A program made the translations under genes and the position numbers. The notes beneath the pieces were generated by a model. It saw nothing but the letters and a program-made list of their open reading frames with translations, did no database searches and was not told the DNA's origin. This document shows, in pieces, positions 13,201 to 26,783 of a DNA stretch of 64,000 bases. This stretch comes from Triplophysa rosa (lineage: Eukaryota > Chordata > Actinopteri > Cypriniformes > Nemacheilidae), in contig NC_079904.1 in the NCBI RefSeq assembly GCF_024868665.1, positions 22,313,325 to 22,377,324 on the forward strand, written 5' to 3'. Numbering within the stretch: position 1 is the first letter of the stretch; every line of letters begins with the position of its first letter.

Positions 13201-13690
13201 GTCATAAAAGATCAAGCTCATGTCCACAAGGAGTATTTTTATTTTTAACATGACATGAGATTAGAAAGTAAACACGTACAAAGACATCAAAAACACATCT
13301 TAAGCTTTTCAACAGAACACTTGTGACACATGCAAGTGACGGTATATGCTCACAATGTTATACCTGGACAGTTACATATCTAGAATGGATTTCATATATC
13401 AAAAATAGTTCTGTCTTTTACAGATGTTCCTTTTAGCCCAGAGTCAATCACTTTCAGAGCATACTTAAGCATCCACATATACCTTTTTCTTACTTCAGCT
13501 TTTCCGGCATCCCTCCATCACCACGACTCCTCCCATGCGACTCCTTAAACATCAAACCAAATTTGTTTTCCATCATTATTATTTTCATTAAGACATTGAT
13601 TTGGCATTTTTTTGCACACCACACTGGCAGGTGAACTCGTGAACATTCTATTCAACAGAAATTCGATTTGATGATGACGAAATATTCTAT
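10290..13690. other. Gene-free interval
   Basis: AT-rich intergenic sequence. Bases 11288 to about 11630 are a diverged repeat starting AGGGATAGTTCACCCAAAAA and containing CGGAACACAAATAAAGATAT, typical of a fish DNA transposon. No exon with splice sites and conserved-looking protein was found on either strand. Single long frames, such as 11354-11704 minus, lie within the repeat. Confidence 0.45.
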
Positions 13691-13697
13691 ACCGCTG

Positions 13698-13926
13698 CTG
13701 TCCTTTTGAAACCTTGTATCTCCATATTTCGTGATTTTTATTTTTTGCCATAAATCATTAGTCACCCTTTATGTTTGTCACTGGGTTTTGCAAATATCTA
13801 ACCTATGAAAAGTATTAAAAGGTGCTTGTCAACTTTGACAACAGTATGCAATCATTTAAAAAGTAAAGTGTTTTTACATTTCCTGAAAACAGCGAATTTG
13901 GACATCCAAGGTTTCAGAAAGACAGT
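13698..13926. mobile_element. ~229 bp MITE, CTGTCCTTTTGAAACCTTGT termini
   Basis: It starts CTGTCCTTTTGAAACC and ends GGTTTCAGAAAGACAG, an inverted pair. The interior (TTTTGCCATAAATCATTA, AAAGTATTAAAAGGTGCTTG) matches 39724-39943 and a truncated copy at 1905-2040. Confidence 0.7.
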
Positions 13927-14499
13927 GACAATATTACAAAATACATGAGAAACGCTACGTGCAGTGATCAGTGCAGACTCCTGTTACCTTTTGCTTGACA
14001 CGGGCTTCAGCTGTGGTCATCTTTTAGTGTCTGAGAATCTGGGATGAGCATCCAGTCAAACTGGAGCTGGGTCTGTCCGACTCATGTGTCCCGAGGGTGA
14101 GACATGAAAACAAGACAAGCTTAATAGTGTACAGAGAGCAAAAATTCCACAATATGACAAATGATTGCGTTTGATTCGAACTAAAATGGCATAAACATGT
14201 ACTTAGGTACCACCTGCCCGCTGATGGCAAAATAGTTTTCAAATCTATCCATTGAAATAACATGATCTATATTTGTACAAAGCTGCACTAAGAACCAGTT
14301 TCATTTATCCCAACAGACAGTATTACTATCTGAATTGTTCCCTATCCCCTATCTAGTGCACTACGTATCATTCACTATAGAAAAAAGTAAATATGTGAAC
14401 AGGTGGCTGATGCCAGAGGTTGGACGCTCCAGATTCTTGTGACCTTTTGATAGGCTGAAATTGTTTTATTGATGTTTTTTTATTTTGCTGCTCGATGGG

Positions 14500-14757
14500 C
14501 ATCCATGGACTCTGTGCACAAGAGTAGTGTCAAACGCCGGATGTTGTCAGAAGTCTGGATATCAGTTTCCGGTTTACTTATGCATCACTATTTCTACATG
14601 TTTAGGTGACGATAAAGGGATAGTTCACCCAAAAAGGAAAATTTAGTTTTTGGGTGAGCTATCCCTTGAAGTCATTTATAAAAAGTAAACCGGACACTGA
14701 TATCCTGTCAACACCGGAAGTTCGTCACTACACCTGTGCTTGAGTCCATAGGCTGCA
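14500..14757. mobile_element. Long palindromic MITE with a second hairpin repeat at its centre
   Basis: The outer arms pair CCATGGACTC..GTAGTGTCAAACGCCGG..GATATCAGTTTCCGG with the complement of CCGGACACTGATATCC..ACCGG..GTCACTAC..GAGTCCATAG. At the centre, 14614-14666 is a near-perfect fold-back of the GGGATAGTTCACCC family: AAAGGGATAGTTCACCCAAA, a 10-bp spacer, and its complement. The element abuts the probable 3' end of the modular gene. Confidence 0.65.
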
Positions 14758-14781
14758 TTACAGGTGCCTCTCTGCCAAGGT

Positions 14782-17700
14782 TTAGCTGCAAATACAACAA
14801 ACAGAGATTTAGCATAATTAAACAGCACTTTTTAAATTGATGCAATTAATGTTTAGGAGTGTAACTATCTCTGCATACCATATCTGCAAACATTCAATCA
14901 CATACAGTACAAAGTGAGAATGATTTTGTTCAACTCACTGAGGTACAGACGACGGTGTAGCTGCTGCAGAGGGCTTTGTGGACAGACGGAGTCCGTCGAG
15001 CAGCCCACATAAATGTTCAATGGTCTTCAGTGTGCCGTTCGCTTCCTGCCGCTTTTGAAAATCTGCTTAGAACAAATCAGAAATCAAAACCCGTTCATCC
15101 ACTGACTGATCCCAAAGATTTTGAAAACACTTTGAAAAATAAAGGACCATTGATAGCAATCAGCAGATTGGAAAATAATTAATGAACTTACCTTTTTTAG
15201 TTTTCCTCATCTTTCTTTTTTCTTTCCTTGCAGCCCTAGAAACTTTAGGACATGCATATCTGACTGGAGCGCGATCCTCTGGCTTTAGAGCAGAACGATG
15301 ACCCCTAAAAATACCAGTACTTTAAATTAGGTTCAAGCACTTCGATTGCAGTGTGTAAATTGGGAGAATTTGTTTAACTCACTGAGATGGAGAAGGTGTT
15401 GTTCTGGGGTCCGCTGTCACAGGGGGCTCTATGGACCTTTCTTGCCCACTCATCTGGCAGTCAGACTTCTGCTCTTGTCCAAAACCTGTTGAGAACGAAT
15501 CAGAGTAGATAAATAACACACCTGTTCATCCAATCAAAACCGTTTTAAACATTAAAAGAGCATTGACACTGTTGGTCAGATGGAACAAAATATAACAACT
15601 TACGAAATGCGGATGGTGAGTCAAAAAGGAATTTGGCCGGACGAAGAGGCTTCAGTCTATTAAATGAGCTCGCTCCATGAATGTTAGCGGATCCTAAATG
15701 ATGACGCCTAAAATATGAGGATGAGTTCTGTGAGTACCATTTCTGCACACATTCAATCACTTATGAATTGAGAAATGTTTTGTTCGACTCACTCGGGTAC
15801 CGGAGATGGTCTAGGTGCGGCAGTGAGTTTTGAGGACAGATGTACTTCCTCCAGAAGCTTACGTAAATGTTCAATTTCTGCTAAAAACAAATCAGAAATC
15901 AAAATTCATCCATTGATTAATTTCATTACAATAAGTTATTAGAAATTTCACTAACCAACTATGAAACATGCTAATAAAAGTAAGACTCTCAAAACAATTT
16001 TAAACAATAAAAGAGAATCAATACAACAAAATAAACAAACTTACCAAATGATGACTCGAAGATAAATTTTGCTGGACGCAGAGGCTTCAGTGGGTTAAAC
16101 GAGCTGGAGGAGTTCGATCCTAATTGATGATGCCTAAAAATACAAGATGTGTACTGTAAGTATAATTTCTGTATACATTCAATCACTTATGAATTGGGAA
16201 ATGTTTTGTTCAACTCACTCAGGTACAGGAGATGGTCTGTGTGCGGCAGGGACTTTTGATGACAGATGAAATTCATCCAGCCGCTCACAAAAATATTCAA
16301 TTTCCGCTAAAACAAATCAGAAATCAAAAACGGTTAATCCAATGATTGATATCTTTAAAACCATAAAACAAGTTGTTCTTTATTTCATTAACCGACTAAG
16401 AAACATGATACTAAAGTAAGATTCTCAAAACCGTTTTTAAAGAGCATTGATAGTTTTGGTAAGATAGAACAAAATATAACAATTTACCTAATGTGGATGG
16501 TATTTCAAAAACAAATGTTGCTAGATGCAGAGGCTTCAGTGGGTTAAATGGGATGGAGGAGTGACGTCTAAAAACACAAGAAAGAGTTCTGTAAGTACCA
16601 ATTCTGCAAACATTCAAACACTTATAAATTGAGGATTATTTAGTTCAACTCACTCAGGTACAGGAGGAGATGGTCTAGGTGAGGCAAGCGGCTTTGATGA
16701 TAGATGAAATTCATCCAGCCGCTCACACAAATGTTCAATTTCTGCTAAAACAAATCAGATATCAAAATCCGTTCATCCAATAATTGATATCATTAAAACA
16801 AGTTGTTTAAACATTTCATTTAACCAACTAAGAAACTCTATACTAAAAGTAAGATTCTCAAAACAGTTTTAAACAATAAAAGAGCATAGATACTGTCAGC
16901 CAGATAGAAAAAAATATAACAACTTACCAAATGTGGATGGTAAGTAAAAAATAAATGTTGCCGGACGAAGAGGGTTCAGTCTATGAAATGGGCTGGAGGA
17001 GTTCAAGCCTATCTGAAGACGCCTAAAAATACAAGAAAGAGTACTGTAAGCACCAATTCTGCAAACATTCAATCACATATAAATTGAGGATTATTTTGTT
17101 CAACTCACTCAGGTACAGGAGACTGTGTAGCTCTGGCAGGAGGCTTTGAGGACAGATGTACTTCCTCCAGCCGCTCACATAGGTCTTCAACAGATGTGTC
17201 AGTGTCGTTCGCCTCCTGCCTCTGTGTCTCCTCTCCAGCAATCTCCTGACTTTTTAAAACTGTTGAAAAGAAATCAGAGCAGAGATAACACCTGTTCATC
17301 CAATGGCTGATATCTTTAAATACTGATCCATAAAAACAAGTTGCTCTAAATTTCACGAACACACTAAGAAACATGCCACCAAAAGATTCTCAAAACAGTT
17401 TTAAAAACAAAAGAGCATCGATATTTTTGGTCTGATGTCATTACATGCTAATGATTTTTTCCTTTACCTGTTTTTGGAAGAGCAGCATCTGCTGGAGGTA
17501 CCAGGGGCTCAGACTTTACTGGATCTGGTTCATCCAGCCTCTGCGCAGAACTCTCCTGTCTAAAAATACAAGCACTGTAAGTATTGTTCCTGCAGTTTAG
17601 ATTGCTGTGTATAAATCAAGAGAATTTGTTTAACTCACTGAGGCGGAGAAGCTGGCGTNAAATGATTTGTTCCTTTACCTGTTTTTGGAACGGCAGCATC

Positions 17701-20035
17701 TACTGGAGGTACCAGGGGCTCAGATTTTACTGGATCTGGTTCATCCAGCCTCTGCGCAGGACTCTCCTGTCTAAAAATACAAGCACTGTAAGTATTGTTC
17801 CTGCAGTTTAGATTGCTTTGTATTATTCAAGAGAATTTGTTTAACTCACTGAGGCAGAGAAGCTGGCGTGATGGGGGCTTCTGTGGTCGTCTCAAGTTGT
17901 AAGGAAGCTGTTGAGAGCAAATCAGAGTAGATAAACACATGACACACCTGTTCATCCAATGATTGATATCTTGAAATACTGACCAATAAAAAAAACATTG
18001 TTCTTACACGCTAAGAAACATGCTACCAAAAAATAAAAGTTGAGCAGATTGGAAAGGAAACTTACATTTTTTATTTTTTCTCATCCTCCTCTTTGTTTTC
18101 GTTGAATCTACAGAAGCTGAAGCCGGCGTGACAGGAGGCTCTGTGGATGTTTCTTGTGAGAAAGCTGTTGAGAACAAATCAGAGAAGATGAACACCCGTT
18201 AATCCAATGAAGATAAAAGAGCATTGATAGTGTTTAGCAGATTGGGGAAAAAATTATAAACTTACAAACTGCATTTTTTATAATCTTCCTTTCTTCTTTC
18301 CTTGAAGCCACAGAACCTTCCGGAGATGCACTGGACACTGACGTATAATCCTCCAGCTTTAAGGCGGAATGTTGACCCCTAAAATACCAGTTCTTGAGGT
18401 TATTTTAAGTTTCAAGCAATTAGACAGAGGTGTATAAATCAAGAGAATTTCTTCAACTCACTGAGGTGGAGAAGCTGGAGAGATGGGTTTTGTGGACGTC
18501 TCTTGTCCATTTATCTCCTGGCTTTGTGAGGAAGCTGTTGAGAACAAATCAGAGCAGATTAATGACACTCCTGTTCATCCAATGATTGATATCTTTAAAT
18601 ACTGATCCATAGATACAAGTTTACAAGTAAATTTCACAAACACATGCTACCAAAAACATTTCTAAACAGTTTTTAATATAAAAGAGCGTTGATTTTTTTG
18701 ATTCGATGTCATGACATACAATAACTATAACTTTTTCCTTTACCTGTTTTTGGAACAGCGGCAGGTCCTGGAGGAACCAAGGTCTCCGATTTGGGTGGAT
18801 CTGGTTTAACCAGTGTAGAACTCTTCTTCCTAATAATACAAAAGTCATTTCAAGTTTCAAGCATTCAGATCGATGCGTTTAAATCACAAGAATTTGTTCT
18901 ACTTACTGAGGTGGAGAAGCTGGAGTGACGTTTCTCGTGGACGTCTCTCGTCTACCTGAATCCTGCCTTTGTGAGGAAGCTGTTGAGAAGAAATCGGAGC
19001 AGATTAATGACACACCGGTTCATCTTATGATTGATATCTTTAAATACTGATCCATAAAAAACAAGTTGCTCTAAATTTCACTAACACATTAAGAAACATG
19101 CTACCTAAAACGGTTTGCATAGATATTGTTGAGCAGACTGGAAAAGAATGTATTAACTTACTATTCTTGTTTTCCCTCATCCACCTGTTCTTTCCATTAC
19201 TCCAAGCCTCAGAAGCTCCAGGAGATGCACTGGGCGTCCTACAGGCAGACCGGTGACCCCTAAAAAAATTCCAGTACTTTAAGTTATTTTCAAGTTCAAG
19301 CATTTAGATTGCTGTGTATAAATGAAGAGAATTTGTTCAACTCACTCAGATTGAGAAGATCTCCATCTTGAACATCTCCTGGACATCTTTTGTCCACCCA
19401 TCTGACTCCTCTGGTCAACAGCTGCTGAGAACAATAAAAGTAGATAAATGACACACCTGTACATCCAATGACTCATCTTTAACCCTTTGTTCAATAATTT
19501 CTTTAAAATGGAAAGCATTTTGTTAGCCATTATTTGACTTGAAATGTAATAAAAATGCAATAACAACAATAAAAACAGGAAGGGATAGTGATAAATCAAA
19601 CATATCACATAGTTTATCACTTTTTAGCCATTTCATTTAGCAAGTGTAACATTTGAGGGCCATTTTGGGAGCTTTTTTTCCTCACAGCCTGTCTGTGAAT
19701 TCCAGGCAAACATCTCAAACTTTATGAGATTAAGAGCATGAAGTCGGCCATAATAGTGAGAGAAACGTCCGTTTATCTCTGTAAGTGATCAAACACAGTT
19801 GGTCAAAAATAAAAAGATATAACTCACGAATGTTTGCTCTCTCCGGGACGGCAGGTGAAGGCTCTGGATCTATAGCCGCCTCCTCGGTCACATCCATGAT
19901 GGCCCACGATGGTATATAGGGCACATCGGACACCTCACCTTCGTCGTCTTCATCGTCGAGCGAATCAGCCCAAGATGTTAAGGGCTGAATGTCCTCGAAC
20001 GCAATTTCTGCTTCGGCAGTCTCGAAACAAGCCAT
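14782..20035 (-). CDS. Uncharacterised modular protein encoded by a tandem exon-pair array
   Basis: Exon 1 starts at ATG 20035 (MACFETAEAEIAFEDIQPL) and ends 19828 with an acidic stretch (DSLDDEDDEGE). Exons follow at 19424-19346, 19259-19162, 18979-18907, 18829-18744, 18534-18462, 18378-18266, 18164-18066, 17907-17850, 17770-17679, a partial one ending 17639, 17559-17468, 17259-17109, 17022-16928, 16744-16654, 16567-16488, 16306-16219, 16133-16045, 15880-15793, 15707-15604, 15485-15383, 15304-15192 and 15062-14939, with the stop probably at 14784-14782. Apart from exon 1 and one fused exon, phases alternate 1-to-2 and 2-to-1, so each pair is symmetric. Recurrent modules are SSQ..ETST..PASPPQ, GHRSA..RKE.K, KSEPLVPP..AAVPKT, IEHLCERLDEFHLSSKP..PSPVPE and FNPLKPLRPAKFIFE. 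The product (about 730 aa) is Pro/Ser/charged-rich, with no signal peptide, membrane segment or domain I recognise. I cannot assign a function. Confidence 0.75.
14939..19424 (-). repeat. Tandem array of ~430-bp two-exon units (about 12 copies)
   Basis: Starts of the first exon of successive units lie at 19424, 18979, 18534, 18164, 17907, 17259, 16744, 16306, 15880, 15485 and 15062. Spacing is mostly 395-445 bp, with one interval shortened (18164 to 17907) and one interrupted by an N. Introns are similar too: a CAATCACTTATGAATTG-type block precedes TTGTTCAACTCACTCAGGTA at nearly every unit. The duplication was therefore genomic, not exon-only. Confidence 0.8.
17659..17659. other. Single ambiguous base at a suspected assembly break
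   Basis: The N follows AGGCGGAGAAGCTGGCGT, the end of a module exon (17639-17658), and is followed directly by AAATGATTTGTTCCTTTACC, which belongs to the intron boundary of another unit. In the neighbouring copy AGCTGGCGT continues into exon sequence. Part of one unit is probably missing or collapsed here. Confidence 0.7.
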
Positions 20036-20613
20036 CGTGGGATGTTGAGTCTGGAACCGATCGCTGAATAGAAATTGGCGCCAACTGCGGTGATATCGCA
20101 CGTTCAGGTCGAGTCGACGGTTTTCGTTACCTTTCGGCCACTCAAACGCGGTCTCTTCCGTCACAGAACAACAGCACAACAGCAGAGAAAACGCCAAGAA
20201 TCGCTGGTTTTGGTCTCTGAAAAGCTCAAAACGCGCGTAGTCGCCGAAGACACAAACAGCACTGACTGACAACGATCACACAGCGGCTCTTAAGGGGAGA
20301 GACGCCGCCGAGAGTTCTAATGTTGATCATTATCACCGAGGCTGGAAATGCATTTTTCAAAGGAAAACACATGTGTAACGTTATAATAATACAGGGCTGC
20401 CAACTCTCACGCACTCGCCTTGAGACTCACTCAGTGGACTCTTTTCTCACGCTCTCGCGCCACACATCCATTCTCTCACGCAGGGTCGCAACCGCCATTT
20501 AGATAAATGCCCACAAATCTTTATTTTGGTGTTGCAAACTTTTTTTACATCTCAAAACTGACCTCAATGTCAAAATAAGGTGGCCAATGAAATGTAAGAA
20601 GGCGGACGTTACT
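20036..20613. other. 5' region of the modular gene and repeat remnant
   Basis: The minus-strand frame stays open from the ATG at 20035 up to about 20272 without another in-frame ATG, so 20036-20270 is taken as 5' untranslated or promoter sequence; it is CpG-rich. Bases 20390-20490 (GGCTGCCAACTCTCACGCAC) look like the end of a dispersed repeat. No further gene was seen. Confidence 0.45.
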
Positions 20614-21712
20614 CCCAGCTAACAATTTTTGTTATATAACGTTAGTTTAACGTTATGGGATCGTTCCCCTAAAGTTATAGAAACCATGAAACTAACGTTT
20701 TATTTACGTAAAAATAACCAAAAACAAACCTTAACCAGAAACTAACGTTAGGGGTAAGTAATGAATAAATACATGCTGTGTTTTTATCCATCGCTTGTCT
20801 AATCTAATGAAAATAAGTAAAATAACGTTACATCATCCCACACAATATGGAGGATGAGTATTCTTTTAGCCTAATAATTCCTTTTTCATTACTGAAGTAG
20901 CCTAATTTTCGATTTATCATTTCTAATAAAATCACACTGTGTGTAGGCCTACCTTAACATCAGGAATTATAGATATTGAAATAAAATAACCAATGACTTC
21001 TATTTAAAGCTGATTTTTATTAACAGGAGAATAAACATTTAATTATCTTAACAAGAGAAGTCTCACCACAGAAGTATACCGCGGCTCCGTCTTCATATAA
21101 CAATCGAAAACTCTTGAGTTTCAGTCCTTACATCGTGGTCTGTTGATTTAGATGCGTCAAATCAATCGAAAATCACGAAAATATAAGTTTACTCTCAAAT
21201 CTGTACGTTTTTATATAAAATAAATAAATAAAGCGCTAAACTAATGTGTTAGTGGGTGAGGTAAAACGAAATGACCGTTAATTTTTAAATGACGGGAGTT
21301 CGCGGCACTGGCAGAGCGGAGAATGCACGTGCTCGAGCGCGCACACACATACAGTAACAGACAACCACTAAAGAAATACACGTATATGATTGTATTTTAA
21401 TTTAGCTTAACTAGTTTATTATTTTCAGCCATTAAAGGGCACATTTATTAATTTCATTTGGTCAGTATTACATGTGTTAATGTGATCTTATAATTTCTGT
21501 ATAGCACATCAATACAGTCACTGACGTTTACCAGTTTTGACTATTTTTACCATTAAAAAGAACCAAAAAAGAACCATCAGGGAACGTTATTTTCTGGTTG
21601 CAAAATAATAACAAAAAAAAAAACATTCTTGCAACGTTATATTTTGGTTCCCAAAAAATAACCAAAAGGGAACCAAAAACTAACGTTAGGGGAACGTTCT
21701 GTGTTTGCTGGG
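20614..21712. mobile_element. ~1.1 kb DNA-transposon relic with AACGTTA/TAACGTT motifs
   Basis: It begins CCCAGCTAACAATTTTTGTT and ends AACGTTCTGTGTTTGCTGGG, an imperfect inverted pair. Near both ends AACGTTAG/CTAACGTT and GGGAACCAAAA/TTTTGGTT motifs recur. There is no coding frame. It lies between ttc13 and the modular gene. Confidence 0.55.
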
Positions 21713-22003
21713 TATATCACTTTACCGTTTTATTATTATTTGGTTCTTAAAGTTGTCTATAAAAATGAGCAGGCCAAGTAAATGTAGTGTTCTTAACCCG
21801 AAGAAGAACATTGAAATGATTTGTAAAATGTATTAGTGTTATATAAATTCTAATTTTAGGTCCAGATACGATTTGTAAGAACTTAAACCATATAAGCATA
21901 AGTGTTAAAGGTAAATTATGTTTGACATGACTTCAGCTTCCTGCCATAATGTCCAAGCCCCCCCAAAAAATGTTTTATAAAACAAAGTTTGCATTTAACT
22001 GAT

Positions 22004-22009
22004 TTTATT
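22004..22009 (-). terminator. Candidate ttc13 polyadenylation signal
   Basis: AATAAA on the minus strand, about 810 bp beyond the ttc13 stop and inside sequence with no other gene. Placement is by motif only. Confidence 0.35.
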
Positions 22010-22821
22010 GACTGTGGCTCTGTCCCATCAAAGTCACAGATTTTCAGTTTTCAAGTTTTTGTGCATTACAGAACTCGCTTTTATTTCCTCTTACCAAACA
22101 ACAGACAAGTCACCATCTTCACAGGTAAATAAAGAAGTCTTGACCATAAAGCGCCAACTATGATGAATAAGAAAACAAAACATCTATTTAAAACGGTCCC
22201 TTAAGATTCTAAAATAAAAGTTGCAATGTCTTTAAAGATTTGTTTTTAGTCAGAAAGGGAGATGTCAAATAAATGACTGAAGTGTGGCTGTTTCCAGTGT
22301 TTGTTCAAATCAAATAAACCTCTTCAGAATCTCCTCGTTATTGAGTTCAGCCGTTACATCAAAAACAAACATGTCTTTCAAACAACAAAAACATCTTTCC
22401 CAACTGTGTTCAAGTATTCAGAACAAAACTCAGAGCTGAAGAATATTGCTTAATAAATCTACAAAGGCCATCTCTGCGAGTCCCCGTTTCATTCTAAAAC
22501 CAAAAACCTGAGCGCCTCAAAACATGTAAGAATATAAAACATCTTCAATTCAATCTGCTACATAACCTGCTGTTTTTATTCTCAACACGGTTCAGATGAA
22601 ACAAAAGTATGCCAAACCTTAATGCCAACGTAACATTGTTTCATGTCAAATTTGACTTGACACCCTTCTCAATGTTTTTGTACAAATAAATAAACGTAAA
22701 ACTTTGATTGAAATGCAATATGTAAAAACTCAAATCATGTAAAAGTCAGGACTGTAGCAAAGATGTCCAGTGTAGAAATGGCCCCTGTTTGTGTTTTAAA
22801 TGACTGGATGGCAATTCAAGT

Positions 22822-25800
22822 TTAGGATTTCTTAGGACAGTGTGAAGCCGAGTCTGTGTTCAGCACTTCAATCATGGTCCGTGAGAACTGGAACGTCTCG
22901 GAAACTGATGGAAGGTTGTGGTACCATGAAGGTAAACTAGTGAAAAAAGAGAGCGAGAAAAAACGTGTGATTTGAATATTTTTCCTGATGAAAATCTGAG
23001 TGTATATACTCCTATAGTAATGTGAATGCTTACTACCCCAAAGTCTGCCAAAAAGAAAGAAAAAGCAGCAAGATAATCTGCTCTGTAGACATGGCTCATA
23101 TATTATGATATATAATGATGCTAAAGTTACAGTACGTTACCATTTCTATTATTTATTGTTTATATTATCATTTTATCTTATATATTATGGTGCATCATGG
23201 ATACATTTTTTATGTTAGCCGAGACACATTATATGTCAAGGCACATACACTCACCTAAAGGATTATTAGGAACACCATACTAATACGGTGTTTGACCCCC
23301 TTTCGCCTTCAGAACTGCCTTAATTCTACGTGGCATTGATTCAACAAGGTGCTGAAAGCATTCTTTAGAAATGTTGGCCCATATTGATAGGATAGCATCT
23401 TGCAGTTGATGGAGATTTGTGGGATGCACATCCAGGGCACGAAGCTCCCGTTCCACCACATCCCAAAGATGTTCTATCGGGTTGAGATCTGGTGACTGTG
23501 GGGGCCATTCTAGTACAGTGAACTCATTGTCATGTTCAAGAAACCAATTTGAAATGATTCGAGCTTTGTGACATGGTGCATTATCCTGCTGGAAGTAGCC
23601 ATTAGAGGATGGGTACATGGTGGTCATAAAGGGATGGACATGGTCAGAAACAATGCTCAGGTAGGCCGTGGCATTTAAACGATGCCCAATTGGCACTAAG
23701 GGGCCTAAAGTGTGCCAAGAAAACATCCCCCACACCATTACACCACCACCACCAGCCTGCACAGTGGTAACAAGGCATGATGGATCCATGTTCTCATTCT
23801 GTTTACGCCAAATTCTGACTCTACCATTTGAATGTCTCAACAGAAATCGAGACTCATCAGACCAGGCAACATTTTTCCAGTCTTCAACTGTCCAATTTTG
23901 GTGAGCTCGTGCAAATTGTAGCCTCTTTTTCCTATTTGTAGTGGAGATGAGTGGTACCCGGTGGGGTCTTCTGCTGTTGTAGCCCATCTGCCTCAAGGTT
24001 GTGCGTGTTGTGGCTTCACAAATGCTTTGCTGCATACCTCGGTTGTAACGAGTGGTTATTTCAGTCAAAGTTGCTCTTCTATCAGCTTGAATCAGTCGGC
24101 CCATTCTCCTCTGACCTCTAGCATCAACAAGGCATTTTCGCCCACAGGACTGCCGCATACTGGATGTTTTTCCCTTTTCACACCATTCTTTGTAAACCCT
24201 AGAAATGGTTGTGCGTGAAAATCCCAGTAACTGAGCAGATTGTGAAATACTCAGACCGGCCCGTCTGGCACCAACAACCATGCCACGCTCAAAATTGCTT
24301 AAATCACCTTTCTTTCCCATTCTGACATTCAGTTTGGAGTTCAGGAGATTGTCTTGACCAGGACCACACCCCTAAATGCATTGAAGCAACTGCCATGTGA
24401 TTGGTTGATTAGATAATTGCATTAATGAGAAATTGAACAGGTGTTCCTAATAATCCTTTAGGTGAGTGTATAAACATGCATTCGCAGGTGAGTATTTTTT
24501 TTATGTTTCTTACCAGTGTAGTTGCAAAACGCAACAGAAACACTATTTTTGCTTTCAATTTAGGTACAAGTCATAGCAAAAATGACGCTTCAGCAAACAC
24601 CAGCGTTTCAAAAAGCCCTTTCAGGCAATTCAAACAAAGCTGTGATGTGGAGTTTTGTCTAACCTCTTTAAGTTCATCCAGTTCTTGACCGTCTTGCTGA
24701 AGCGATCAGGACTGGCTGTGGTCATGGCCTCGAAATCAAAGAGCTGGGTGGCGACACAGAAACAGATATTTGCATTAATTACTCATAAACAATGTTAAAA
24801 AGCGTTACAACACATGATTGAGGTGTTATTTGATTTAAACCACTACAACAGGGGTGTCCTTACCTTCCCAGATGGGATTCTGCCCAACACTTCTTTTCCA
24901 CTGGCCATCAGCGCTCCCATCACAACGGAGTACGCCACAACGCTGAAAGAGTCACAGAGAATTTAAACATCAAACGCAAATCAAAACTCGGATCTATTGA
25001 CATAAATGCGAGTAAAACAGAGAAACGTGAAGAAGCTTAATATCACACACCATCTATTTTCAAAAAAGAAAGGCACCATTAACACATCTACACTCCAATA
25101 AGGTTGCATTCAGCGGGTGAAGTACAGTACAGTGATGGGGATGTTACGGTTTCATCACTTTCGTGTTGGATTTAAAATGCTGTACAGGGCACTAAAAGAC
25201 TGAAGCGTGAATCCTTTAAATCAATGCTGCCCAACACAAGAATAATGTGGCGACGTTTAATAATCAGGGCAGAATAATTATTTTCTTACCTGGAGCCTCG
25301 AGACAGAGGCATGAGGTTACAAAAGTAATACACCAGAGAGAGAATTAAATGACACACCGCATCAGCATCCTGGTGAAAGAGAGAAAATAACAGTATCATG
25401 CTTTTCATAATTCTGCATAATAATGAAATAATATGGAATGCATTGCAATTTTCGCAAGATGTACATTGACAATGCTAACTGAAGAATGATTGTCTGTAGG
25501 TTTGTAATTGGACTGTGCATTGTGCTGTGTATCACGTCGATCTCACCGTTACTGTAAATTCTTTATGCTTGTCTTTATGTACTCCAGTTCATATATCATT
25601 TCTCTTATTTTCAAGGGCCATTTCCATGTGCGCTCATGTCTGGTTCGATATGATACCTGTTATCTATCATATTGATCGATTAAACATCCCATAGTTTTTT
25701 TGTAGATTACAATCTTTCTACGAGGGTAAAAAAATGTTCAACAATGTCATGTACTCCATACGATATGCAGTGTTGGGTAAGTTACTCTGAAAAAGTAATT

Positions 25801-26747
25801 AATTACTAGTTACTAATTACATATTCAATAGTGTAATTAGATTACTGTACAAATTACTCTCTCCAAAAAGTATTTAGTTACTTATTACTAATTTCTTTCT
25901 ATATCCTATATCAACCTTGATTAGTATAGATAGACATGAAAGGGCTCTTTTAATTCATTCAAATAAATAATATTAAACTACATAAAGTACTCTTATTAAC
26001 AGACCAAAGTATTACAAATGTGAGAATTATACATTAAAGCACGGATTTTAAAGTTAGACTTTGAATTTTGATGTGTGTGCAATAGTGGAATTGACATGTA
26101 TTACACAAAGTATTTAGTTTAATTACATCAGAAGTAACTAATTAAATTACAGGAAAAATAAGAGTAATCCCTTACTTCACTTTTTCAAGGGAAAAGTAAT
26201 TAAATTACAGTAACTAATTACTTAGCAACTAGTTACGCCCAACACTGACGATATGTAAACTACATTTAATATATTTTTGTGATTTCGTTTTTCTTGTAAA
26301 AAACAAACATTGCAAAATATAAATAAATCTGAATGTAATATTCTTCATAATATGTGTATAGCCATACTAAAACAAAATCGGTCTTTAAGATTATAATTGG
26401 TTTCTATATAGAAAGATTGAAACGACAACATTTGTGACATCAACATCAGATTTATGCCATTTCAAGAAGCATTCATTTCATCTGTGAATGCTTATACCCA
26501 CCTAAGTGCTAAATCTCGACAGTCCGGTATCACGTCTCTTGCAAAGTGATTTTTTAGATACCGTGTCAGATTACAAGTAAAAACTCACAGCGGTACATCA
26601 ACCTTTAATTTCTTAAATGAAAATGAATTACTGTCATAATTAAAAGCATTGGCCTAAAGTTGAAAAATAATCCCACCTAATGAACACAAAATTGACCGCC
26701 CTTGTTCTATGCAGTCATACTGTACATGAATAATTATAAGGGTGCAA

Positions 26748-26783
<36 letters not shown>
